Source: Helianthus annuus (taxonomy: Eukaryota > Streptophyta > Magnoliopsida > Asterales > Asteraceae). Taken from it: a stretch of 64,000 nt of DNA. Below, piece by piece: positions 54,731 to 64,000 of the stretch. Under the pieces are notes generated by a model. It was not told the origin of the DNA and searched no databases. It saw only the letters and a program-made list of their open reading frames with translations. The position numbers and the translations under genes are program-made. Position 1 is the stretch's first letter. The number at the start of each line of letters is the position of its first letter. The stretch covers positions 123,104,771 through 123,168,770 of the forward strand of contig NC_035436.2 in the NCBI RefSeq assembly GCF_002127325.2. Reading direction: 5' to 3'.

Positions 54731-56303
54731 TAGTGTCGTTATCTAAATCACCAACTATCTACACAAAAACCAACCATCGAGTCGTAAAGTACTTCTTAAA
54801 AACCTTACTATGAAGATAGGAAGATCTAAGACTGTACTTTAAAATATCCTATATGAATCTAACTATGAAGATAGGTAGATCACTTAAGGATAAAACATAA
54901 CATTTGCATAATCAGAAATAAACACATAAAAGCACTTAGTGAACACACATATGCCATACATTTTGAAAACAGATCGATTACACATATGAATCACCCCAAA
55001 ACATTTGAAAATAGTAAAAGAGGGGAACTATGTACTCGCCTGGGGTTGCGTATAGTCCCGGTACAAAAGGTATAACAAAGCTCAAAAGACCAAGAGTTCA
55101 AGTGTTGAAGCGATTCCTAGGGTAACAAACACTATGTTAAGGAATCGACACCTAAATCGGAAGATCGGGTAGAACGAGGTCTTGTAAACCAAATGAGTGT
55201 TGGAACTCATGTGATATGGTTTAACAAAGTCTATATTCTAAATTGAAACCTATCCTAAATGCTTACGACCCATTACGACCCGTTAAGGTAGCTTACGCCA
55301 CTTTAACGCGTCGTTCGCGCGAATGCACGTTCAAGATGCCTAACTAGTCCTATGACAAGTATTATATGCCTTAACATATATAATTATGTTATATAATCAG
55401 TTTAGATGCCAAAACATGTGTTACATATGCTTAAAATGAAATTATGTGCAAAAGGGTATTTTGGTCATTTTCCCAAGGCATATAAACTACCTATCATATA
55501 ACTAACCAAATGAAGTGACCATAAGGTATAACCTCGGAAGGTTATTCCCTATACAACTATGGTCACATTAAATGTTTGGTCGGATCCTAATGATCGACCA
55601 AACGGGTCGGGTTCGTAAGTCTAAGCGATTGATTAGATCGCTTACCTTACGACTCTACACAAGCACTAAACCTAAAGTGACGAGCTAAACATGTTAAAAC
55701 ATGTTTAACGAGGTTAGAAAACAGGTTTGGTATCAAAACAAAGGGTTTTGATACCCAAGAGTAGTTTGGTTACAAAATACGTGCTAAAGCGTATTTTGAC
55801 CGAAACTACGACTCGTCACTACACCTAATCAACGTGGTAATCAGTAGGTATAGTCACAAGGGACTATGACCATCGTGATTACGCTCATGTTGCGAAGTCC
55901 AAACGAACTTCGTGTTGGCCAGAAACTGGTCAATGCAGAAAGTCAAACAAAGTTTGACTTTCATGCTAAAAATGCGTAAGAGAATGAAAGAATACTTACA
56001 AAGGGTCCAAGAATGAAAATCTAGATCCAACTTGCTCAGGTATGAGGTGCTAAGCCCCAACTTAGAGCAAATAGATCAGATTGTGTGAAGATTGCAATGA
56101 ACCGTGATGGGTATTTATAGGAAATGGACCACCGTTAGGATCGTTTATCGGGAGACGTGCTTCAATCTCAACCTTACACTTGCACCCACTGATTTAGAAT
56201 ACCTTGGGCACTTAAAACAAGCCCCTAGTATGAAGAAACCATGGGAAAATTGCTTGAAACCAGCTGCAAAACCAGCAAACAAGTTTCGGATCTGGCAAGA
56301 CCT

Positions 56304-56346
56304 CGCGGCCCGCGTAAGCGGACTTACTGGGCTACGCGGCCCGCGT
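56304..56346. repeat. Paired GC-rich palindromes in G4 LTR
   Basis: CGCGGCCCGCG (56304-56314) and ACGCGGCCCGCGT (56334-56346), equivalent in place to those in G2. Confidence 0.75.
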
Positions 56347-57744
56347 GGGCAAACTTCCCAGAAATGTCAGAAATGGCCCGTGTACTTAATAAACTCAGTT
56401 TTTTGCACTTTTAAGCCCCGTTAACCCCATTTCAAGGCTCTATGAATTTAAAGTACAAGGAACTTGAAATGTGCTAAAAAATATCTCGGATGTCGGTTCG
56501 TTTGGCCGTACAATCGCGTTGTTCGGTTAATTACGACGAAACACGAACGGATGCGAAAAACGATCCAAATTACGCGACGAATGAAATTTTATCATGCCAA
56601 TCACTAAAATACAGTATTTTAATGATTACATAAATTTTTGGGAGTCCGGATATATTCAGAACGTAAGATATGCGCGAAAATGCAAACTTATGCACTTCTT
56701 GATGCTTTTAGTCCCTATTGATCAAGAAAGTTTATTTTTGCGCACTAAACACCTCAAAGCCTATTTCCACGCTATGTAAAGGATATTTAGGGCATGTTTA
56801 ACTTATGATCAAGTTCCAGAATGTGCGATACTATGTGAATCAGCAGACTTTTGCAGATTGACGCAATTAGTCCCTGAGTGTGAATAAACTTGTTTTTGAC
56901 ACACCAAAGCCTTCAAAAATTATTTCTAAGTTATATAGAAGTTATTTAAGGTATGTTAAGCCTATGTCACTGTTCCAGAGTGTTTTCCGCATTAAACTGA
57001 TTACGTTTACACACCAGTTCGCGTTTAACTTTCCAGAAAAGGATTTAAAGCTTGAAAATGAACTAGAATCAAAATGTGAGATTGTAAAACCAAAATAAAC
57101 AAATTTTTGAGACCAAAAAACATTGTTTCTTTGATAAATGATAGTGTCCTACATTGTGTGTGTTTACGGAGCACAAGTGTCACAGTCTCCCCTACTTCAG
57201 GAAATTTTGTCCCGAAATTTATTCGAAAGAGACCGTAGAGTAGAATTGAAACAACTGAGGGATAAGCAGATTGCTAGATCCCAAAGATGCGGAGCATCAT
57301 TTGGAAATTTTAGGGAATTCAAAATGTGATTTGGGGTATTCAAAGTATCTCAAGGTATTCACTCCTTTGAAACTTGTGATAGTCGACTAGTGTTCAAAAA
57401 TTATTGAAGTAAGGAACTATGTTATACTAAGCTCCTAGTGTAATTCCTAGCAAACAAAGGGGTGTACATTCAAGCCCTTCACGTACACGGTTTCTAACGT
57501 CCCACGAGGTACATCCAATGCACCATGAGATACTCATGTATAGGAGACGGGTCAACATACCTATGGCATCAAGATCGTCACCTTTAACACCATATCATAC
57601 TCCCGGTCGGCTCGATTTGAGTTAATGAATGTACTTGCTATTATCTATCAAAAATAAACACTCAAATAACAAACAAACACATAATCACATAATGGTCCAA
57701 GATAACATAAAATCACCAAATGATTTCAGTAACGTTCTGAAGAA

Positions 57745-57811
57745 TAACGCAATAAGAACACTTATATATAGGAAGTACCATCGGCGTATCCACCGTGTTC
57801 TTATCGCATCA
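57745..57811 (-). promoter_or_regulatory. TATA hairpin, decayed copy outside a complete LTR
   Basis: Arms 57745-57760 and 57796-57811 pair at 13 of 16 positions. The loop differs from the common one at two bases. Confidence 0.7.
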
Positions 57812-58113
57812 TACCCCTCCTGTTACCTTAATCATTCTAGATTTTATGCCACCATACTTAACAAGGCTTACTATGATTCTCATGCGTCGAAACTCATAAT
57901 TAAGTGTGCACCCATAATTACTCGTTTCGTCACATGGTCCACATAGCTCCTCTTGTTAAGCAAGGGTAAACAAATATTAAGATCGAACTATCGTCTAAAT
58001 CAAATAAACATTGTCATAACATAACATCTGTTAAATGGAATTGTATTTCATACTAGCAATGATAACACTACTATTTTGCCTATGACAAATTTAGTAGTAT
58101 GTATTACATTCTA

Positions 58114-58268
<155 letters not shown>

Positions 58269-58890
58269 TCATGTTAACCAAACAGGTAGAATGCAACATA
58301 TACTAATCATACATTATCATCATAATGTAAGCATATCGAGGATAATTATTTTCAAATCAATCGCTAGGTATGCTAAGTGAACATACAAGGTAGAAATGTA
58401 AAACAATGTGTCCATATGCTACAAGAACATGAGCAACAGAAATGCAATGTAAAACAATGTACTAAGTATGCACTAAATGGACATACATAGCATAAAATGT
58501 AACGTAAAATAGTGTACTAAGTATGCTGAATCAATCATATGAAGCAAATTGGATTTATAATCATGTGCTATACATATTAGATAAGCAAATCATGTGTATA
58601 ATGCTATGATCATAAAATAGTATTATCTTGTATCGATCGTGTTACCAAATTTGTACGAATGCACCAGAGTGCAATCATATTATACTAAATTATAAGATTT
58701 AGTTCCTAAAGAACGCAATCCTCTAAGTTAGCATGAAATTTGAAATCACACATAGTGCAATCACATTAGAATTTGAAATTGAAAATTGAATAACAAAGAT
58801 AAAGATAAACTTCTCAAAATTTATATTGTCATTACAAACATCGTTAAAATATGTACATTGTTCTTGAAAATAAACAGGAAATCTAGAGGT

Positions 58891-59994
58891 TTAAATGATC
58901 ATAAGCGCTTGATCATTAGCTTTAGCCTCATTGATGTTGAATGCTCGTCCATTAGCATTGGCAAGATTGGGGCAGTTCCGCTTGAAATGATTTAAGTCAC
59001 CACAATTGAAACATGCTCTTGGGCGAGTCTGAGTAGGGGCTACTCGATTCTGGATACGACAGGTCAAAGCTAGATGTCCAAATAGACCACAAATTGTACA
59101 TTGGCGACAAGGGGAATTTGATGCATGGTGATAATTGCAATGATTACATCGAGGTTGCTTTCCACGGTAAAAACCTTTGAAGGGTACCGAGTTTAGTGGA
59201 ACAGGTGCATGAATTGCAAAATTCTTTGAAACCTTGCGCTTCTTAGAACTTTTAGAAGATTTGGTCTTTGATCTTTTTGAATTCTTGGTAACAGATTCGG
59301 TGTATTGTCTCTTGTCTCCTTGTCGAAATAACTTACCTTTTCTAACCTGTGAATCAGTCAAGATAGCAACTAATTCCTTAGCCTCCCTGAGCGTTGCAGG
59401 TTGGCTGCTAGTGACAATGTCTTAGACAGGGTCAGGTAAACCATCGATGTATTTCTCAATGGCCCGATCCAAAGGTGTGACCACAGTGGGGCAAAGTAGG
59501 CTTAACTGTTCAAATCGGTCAGTGTAGGCACGATTTTCCCCACTATCCTGTTTTAAATAGTAGAACTCATTTTCAAAAGCCCGAGTTTCACTTCGTGGGC
59601 ATAATTCTTTCTTCATAAGATCTTTAAATTCTTCCCACGTCAGTTCCACTGCTACCTCGGCACCTCGGTCCCTCATAATACCATTCCACCAAGTGAGTGC
59701 TCTCCTTTGAAAGACACTCGAAGCGAAATCTACCTTTCGCTCATTGGGACACTGAACATGGCGGAATGTGCTTTCTATACTTTCGAACCATTGTAAGAGT
59801 GCGGTTGCTCCTTCATACCCAAAAAATTTTAGCGGTTTGGCTGAATTAAAGGTTTTGAAATTACACTGGGCATTGTTGTTGTATATCTGATGAATCGGGG
59901 TTACTACGCCTGGAAGCACTGCAGCCATTTGCTGAGCGACAAGGGCTGTGACTTCTTCATTGGTTTGAGGTTGTGCATCTCGTCGAGGAGGCAT
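58891..59994 (-). pseudogene. G4 Gag, one nonsense codon
   Basis: Starts MPPRRDAQPQTNEEVTALVA at 59994. The retrotransposon Gag domain follows (LKFFGYEGATALLQWFESIEST, ALTWWNGIM, LTWEEFKDLMKKELCP). A TAA at 59419-59421 lies within PDPV-DIVTSSQPA, where a Gln would fit. After a basic region come a Cys/His-rich segment CNHCNYHH and two CCHC knuckles, CTICGLFGHLALTC and CFNCGDLNHFKRNC. The ORF ends soon after, at 58891, before any protease. A particle/RNA-binding protein in life, inactive now unless the stop is read through. Confidence 0.88.
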
Positions 59995-60130
59995 TTTGAA
60001 AATAAAATAGGATCTCGTAGAGTCGTGAAATGAAATGAGATTCATTTCAACTGTATTGAATCAAACATATCACCGAAGGTAATATGATGAAGTAGTATTG
60101 GGAAAAGAAGGATGCTTTGATTGTCATAAA
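59995..60130 (-). other. G4 leader remnant
   Basis: About 135 bases upstream of gag, cut by element D. No feature seen. Confidence 0.5.
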
Positions 60131-60560
60131 TGTTGGTGCACTACGTCTATCGACTTCGTCTTGTATCGAGTCTTACACTAGATTGTTAGATCAGGGCACG
60201 TTGTTCGAGATATTAAAATTAGAGGTGATTTCGCATGAGACATGTGATTCCGCTTGAATGTGACATGTATCATTTCAAGCAAAATCAGATTTGTTAATTC
60301 CGCTTGAAATGGCATGTGCCACCTTCAAGCGAAATCAGAACTCTATAAATAGCAGTTCAAGCGAGATCATATGTAACAGGTCATGATTTGTATACCGAGG
60401 TGCTGCCGGTTTGTCCAGTGGTTGTAATCAGTGTTAATTCAATCAGAAAGAAGTTTAAAGTGATTTGTAAGCTGTTTCGAAGTCTATTTCTCTGTTTCCG
60501 CCTTTGAAATAGATTAAAACTCCTCTGAACGACTCGTTCGGGTTACAAAACGATCCTACA
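60131..60560 (+). repeat. D 5' LTR
   Basis: TGTTGGTGCACTACG to GATCCTACA. TATA box TATAAATA at 60344-60351. Six copies of ATTYCGCTTGAA in both orientations lie between 60225 and 60370. Confidence 0.9.
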
Positions 60561-60562
60561 AG

Positions 60563-60574
60563 TGGTATCAGAGC
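60563..60574 (+). promoter_or_regulatory. D primer binding site (tRNA-iMet)
   Basis: TGGTATCAGAGC two bases after the LTR. Confidence 0.93.
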
Positions 60575-60764
60575 TCAGGAGGTGGAGTTCTTACCGATTC
60601 AGCTCAAAATTTCTGTTTTCTACACCTTCTTTTCAATATTAACTAGTTTTCACGGTTAAAATCAGATAATATTTTCATATATTGTGTAAAACTGTGTTTT
60701 AACAAACCCTTGAGAGTTTCAGACTTAAATTAAAATAAAAAATGACTAAAATGGACCAAAGTTC

Positions 60765-61050
60765 CGATTCCGCTTGAACGAACATCTTTGATTCCGCTCG
60801 AGATTGAGATTTCGCTTGGCTGTTTCCGCTTGAAATAGTCTTATTTCGCTTTAGTGAGCTATTTAGCTTGAAAAATTTCAAGCGAAATCTGTTATTCCGC
60901 TCCAAATTGAGTGATTCCGCTTGAGTGGGTATTCAGCTTGAACTGGTTATTTCGCTTGAAACTGTGAGTTGGTGATTCTGCTTGAAGAGGGTATTCCGCT
61001 TGAAGACGTAATTTCGCTTGAGTCTGATTTCGCTTGAAAGTATCAAGTTT
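60765..61050 (+). repeat. D leader array, 15 copies of ATTYCGCTTGAA
   Basis: Fifteen copies at about 19-nt spacing, one inverted. Variants include attctgcttgaa and attcagcttgaa, which look like CG decay. Confidence 0.9.
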
Positions 61051-61070
61051 TTGAAAAATTTTGCCGAATC

Positions 61071-61410
61071 ATGAGTGAAGAATTTTACAACACGTTTGCC
61101 ACATCCCCGACTACTCCAGCTTCCATTGCTCAAAACATGAATTTGGAAAATGAGAGTGGAACATTGCAAAAACCCCCGAAGCTAATGAGCATTGAGGAGT
61201 ATTATGGCTGGAAAGATAGATTTGAAAATTGGGTTCAAGCTAATCACTTGAGATCTTGGGAGTGTATTCTGAAAAAGTATGTTCTACCACGTACTGATCT
61301 GTAAGTTGAAAAAACAATCTCTGAGTTTACCGATCAAGAACGAGACATGTACAAAGCTGAAAAAATGATGATCAGTCTACTTCAGCAAGCTATTAAAGAA
61401 GACATCTTTG
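61071..61410 (+). pseudogene. D Gag N-terminus
   Basis: MSEEFYNTFATSPTTPASIAQ with KPPKLMSIEEYYGWKDRFENWVQANH is close to the A and B Gag starts. TAA at 61302-61304 interrupts it. Downstream the frame continues with MMISLLQQAIKEDIF until the G5 insertion. Confidence 0.88.
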
Positions 61411-61875
61411 TGTCACACCCCCAAAATCCCACACGCGGAGTACCACCGCTTGGGAGCGTGACATGACCAGGATCAAGCCATCAATCATATCAAACATAGC
61501 ATTTAATAATAAAAGTAGATAATGTAATTCATCACGACATGATTGATGTTCAAAACCAAACTTTGTTTAGGTAGCGGAAGCATATAAATAAACCCAACAT
61601 AGTTAATAGTTTGAAATGTCATAAATATTTAGCAATCATTCACTAATCCTTGTCCACAACGACCTGCTCCTTCCTTGTGCAAGCTCCGTATGTACCTAAG
61701 GTCCTGCAAGGCATGCAGCAGAGAGTCAACAACTAGTTGAGCGAGTTCACAGTTAATAGTTCAGTAATAGTATAGTGTGAGTAGTAAGTTCGTTCGTTAT
61801 AGCATATATCGTATTTCCATCGCGGCCTCCCAGGCAGGTATGCGAAGATATTAGGGGATGTTCCTCCCAAGTATT
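61411..61875 (-). repeat. G5: gypsy-like LTR fragment
   Basis: Starts TGTCACACCCCCAAAATCC and reads like a minus-oriented LTR end. Cut at 61875 by E. No gene. Confidence 0.65.
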
Positions 61876-62551
61876 TGTTGGTGCACTTGTGTCTGTACTT
61901 TGTCTGTATTTTGTAATGTATAAAACGATGTCTTTTGTTAGTCTTGTTTACGTCTTGTGTTTGGTGTGTATATGTGTTTGACTGTATGTTTGACCAAGTC
62001 AACCATCCTCCTGGTTTGACTTGGCCAAACAGTCAACACTTAGTGGTAAGTTATGTGTGCTTCGAAGGATGTCATCGAAGGATGTTTTGTATCCTTCGAT
62101 GACCTCGAAAGATAGCCTTCGATGGATACATATGGACCTCGAAGGATATATCATCCTTCGAGGTATGTATGGATCCTTCGGAATCCTTCGGTAGATATTC
62201 TGGTCGATAGATGACCCTTCGACCAGATTATCATATCCTTCGAGCATGTAGTCTGTTTCGGGTATATATACCCATGTATGGGTTCAGTTCATGTAGGTCT
62301 TACAAGTGTTGTTGATAGTGCATGTGAGTGAACCAAGGTCTTGTAGAGAGCATTTCAGTTTGGTCAAGGGCTGTAACCGTGTCCACTGAAATACAAGAGA
62401 AAACTTTGATATATTGCGTGTCTACTCTTTCTCTTTGTAACTTGTGCTTTCATCTAAACTATCGGTTTGCACTCTAGCTTGGATTCCGCACTTGCTAGAG
62501 TGTTAAACATAACAAGGATAAGGTTTAACCTCAACCTCCGAGGGACCTACA
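61876..62551 (+). repeat. E 5' LTR
   Basis: TGTTGGTGCACTTG to GGACCTACA. TATA box TATATATA at 62263-62270. About 12 copies of ATCCTTCGA / TCGAAGGAT lie between 62060 and 62250, upstream of the TATA box. Confidence 0.9.
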
Positions 62552-62553
62552 AG

Positions 62554-62566
62554 TGGTATCAGAGCC
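62554..62566 (+). promoter_or_regulatory. E primer binding site (tRNA-iMet)
   Basis: TGGTATCAGAGCC two bases after the LTR. Confidence 0.93.
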
Positions 62567-62944
62567 GTGGCTCTTTTCCTTGTTAAAAACCGGGTTTGTG
62601 CAAGACTTTGGAAGTGTTTGGACAAAAGTCACTTGGTTTAGCACCCGTTTTTAGTGTGTTTCTTGCATTTTTAGCCTTTAAAACGTGTTCTAAACTAACC
62701 GGGTGTGTTAAGGGAAGGTTTGGGTAACTTAAAAATCTTGTTCTAAAAGGTTTGCTAATTTCCGGCCAATATTCCGGCTAAACTCCGGTACTGGTTTCTG
62801 GATAAGAAGCCTTCCTTTTTGGGCAATATTTCAAAAGGTCAAATCTGAGTTGGTGAAAAGTTGGGTCTGAACATACCTTCTGCCGAAAGTTGTGCACCAA
62901 CCCATCACCTTTCTCACCAACCTGTCAACTTTGTGTCATTTGTG

Positions 62945-63310
62945 TCAGATCTCATCGAAAGATACCTTTCGAAGTCGAAAGATCATCTTTCGATCAAGGA
63001 GGTTCGATAGATACCCACCTTCGAACATCTTTCGAAGTCAGTGAGTTATCTTTCGAGCCAAGGAATCTTTTCGAAGGATATATCATTCGAGCTACTGTTA
63101 CATTTCGAAAGATAAGGATCCTTCGTGTAGGAGAATCTTTCGAAGTTATTGTTCGAAACTCAACAGTGATCTTTCGAACATTGTTGATCCTTCGAACAAG
63201 TGTCTATCTTTCGAACAAGTGTTTATCCTTCGATCCTTATTTGTTTAAGATTAACAGTTGTGTTTTTCAGTTGTATTTTTCAGGTCTTTCGATCCTTGAT
63301 CTTTCGGCTG
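62945..63310 (+). repeat. E leader array, about 20 copies of ATCYTTCGAA
   Basis: About 20 copies in both orientations (atctttcgaa, tcgaaagat, atccttcgat) at about 18-nt spacing, between primer site and gag. The leader before it (62567-62944) holds nothing recognisable. Confidence 0.9.
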
Positions 63311-63401
63311 TTTGTTTCTCTTCAACATTTTAACATAGTTTGTGAAAATTAATTTTTCAAATTTTAAATCAATTTTCACTTAGTATATTAATTTTTATAA
63401 A

Positions 63402-64000
63402 ATGGGAACAAACGGTAAGTGGTATCCATCTGCGTGGACTACAACAACTTTGACTCCACAATCATCAGCTACGCAATCATCAGCCACGCAATCTGCGCCA
63501 GAGTTCAACAAAACTGCATGGATGCAGGCTATTGCTCCACCTCAAGCTGCAATGATAACTGCAAATCAATGGGCATTGGTCACAAATCAAAGCAGCAGCA
63601 TTCAAGCCATGATGCAGAACGACAGTGAAACTGGTACAAGCACAAAGCCGCCAAAACTAAATCACATCAATGATTGGGGATGGTGGAAAGAAAGGCTGAG
63701 AACTTATGTTCAGGGGCAAGGTCAAGATCTATGGATGTGTTTCTTCACTCCATTTGAAAATGAGTTGGAAGTTGCAGGATCGAATCCAGAAACTTACAGC
63801 ACTATGTCTGATGATGATAAGAAGAAATTTGAGTTGGAAAAGAAAGCATTCATGATTCTCACGCAAGCTCTTCACAGAGACATATACCACCAGTTCGTTT
63901 ACTGTACAACTACTAAAAGCTTGTGGGATATGCTCACGTTACGGTGTGAAGGAAACGCTCAATCGAGGAAAATCAAGCAAGAGTTGCTGAAGAAAGAGTT
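63402..64000 (+). CDS. E Gag, partial, open at window end
   Basis: ATG at 63402 opens 199 codons to the end. A Thr/Ser/Gln-rich N-terminus (MGTNGKWYPSAWTTTT) precedes a UBN2-type Gag domain with KPPKLNHINDWGWWKERLRTYV, QDLWMCFF, KKFELEKKAFMILTQALHRDIY and SLWDMLTLRCEGN. Its N-terminus is longer than in A, B and D and unlike theirs, so E is a different lineage. No stop is seen. Confidence 0.88.
   Translation, partial: MGTNGKWYPSAWTTTTLTPQSSATQSSATQSAPEFNKTAWMQAIAPPQAAMITANQWALVTNQSSSIQAMMQNDSETGTSTKPPKLNHINDWGWWKERLRTYVQGQGQDLWMCFFTPFENELEVAGSNPETYSTMSDDDKKKFELEKKAFMILTQALHRDIYHQFVYCTTTKSLWDMLTLRCEGNAQSRKIKQELLKKE

Larger units (their letters stand above)
53444..57184 (-). repeat. G4 3' LTR with two TATA hairpins
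   Basis: 3741 bp, TGTAACACCCC to AAGTGTCACA, followed by sense AGTAGGGGAGAC (polypurine tract). It is related to the G2 LTR (shared stretches near 55010-55900 and 56480-57010). It holds hairpins at 54079-54147 and 54660-54730, three tandem copies of about 130 bp (54223-54612) and a GC palindrome pair at 56304-56346. Confidence 0.85.
60131..61410 (+). mobile_element. D: copia-type element, 3' truncated by insertion
   Basis: 430-bp 5' LTR, primer site, motif array and the first 340 bases of a Gag ORF related to A and B, then LTR G5 cuts in at 61411. The remainder is not in the window. Confidence 0.85.
61876..64000 (+). mobile_element. E: copia-type element, runs off window end
   Basis: 676-bp 5' LTR, primer site, leader with motif array and an open Gag ORF to the last base. 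A possible left target duplication is gtatt at 61871-61875. Whether pol follows cannot be seen. Confidence 0.88.

Overview
This window looks like a heterochromatic, gene-poor stretch of a large plant nuclear genome. It is built almost entirely of LTR retrotransposons inserted into one another. I found no host protein-coding gene and no rRNA gene. Ty3/gypsy polyproteins with plant-type CCHC Gag, Ty1/copia Gag ORFs, initiator-tRNA-Met primer sites, AT-rich spacers and TG...CA LTRs with 5-bp target duplications all fit an angiosperm. The particular gypsy Gag, the acidic proline-rich ORF ahead of it and the style of the LTRs resemble what I know from Asteraceae (sunflower/lettuce type). That family assignment is an inference.

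Layout. (1) 1-3434 is the 3' part of a plus-strand LTR (L0) that sits in the 3' LTR of a minus-strand gypsy element, G1. (2) G1 runs from 3435 to at least 36694, and probably to the primer site at 46474. It is split by nested insertions: copia-type element A (5776-13081, target duplication acaac) in the integrase; N (14564-20558, duplication tttct) just ahead of the reverse transcriptase; and G2 (21566-35698, duplication accgg) in the Gag zinc-knuckle region. When the insertions and one copy of each duplication are subtracted, the G1 gag-pol frame stays continuous through all three junctions, which confirms the nesting. G2 itself carries copia-type element C (22805-29050, duplication attgt) and an LTR fragment H (31982-34745). 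(3) The acidic proline-rich ORF upstream of gag is split by copia-type element B (38143-45535, duplication cagga). (4) 46489-53443 holds an LTR, a 3.5-kb solo LTR (48498-52009, duplication ctttt), a decayed copia reverse transcriptase and small LTR fragments. (5) 53444-60130 is gypsy element G4, which has a gag but no pol. (6) 60131-64000 is copia-type element D, cut by LTR fragment G5, which is cut by copia-type element E, which runs off the end.

How the parts work together. G1 once carried gag, protease, reverse transcriptase, RNase H and integrase, but it is now dead through insertions, nonsense codons and an RNase H deletion. Three complete copia-type elements (A, B, C) have LTRs, primer site, a long Gag-like ORF, a long structured 3' untranslated region and a polypurine tract, but no protease, integrase or reverse transcriptase. 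They must depend on enzymes supplied by another element. B (intact 1213-codon ORF, LTRs differing at 2 of 501 positions) and C (intact 674-codon ORF, 2 of 489) look recent.

The most unusual signals are cis-acting. Each of the five copia-type elements has, between primer site and gag start, an array of about 15-22 degenerate copies of a short CpG-containing motif at 19-25-nt spacing. The motif differs from element to element, and in A, B, D and E it recurs in the element's own LTR. A, B and C also share a structured 3' untranslated block that is better conserved than the coding region. The gypsy LTRs carry a hairpin with an almost invariant 35-nt loop holding the TATA box and arms that change in a compensated way. 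The 5' leader upstream of the acidic ORF holds about 14 mini-hairpins.
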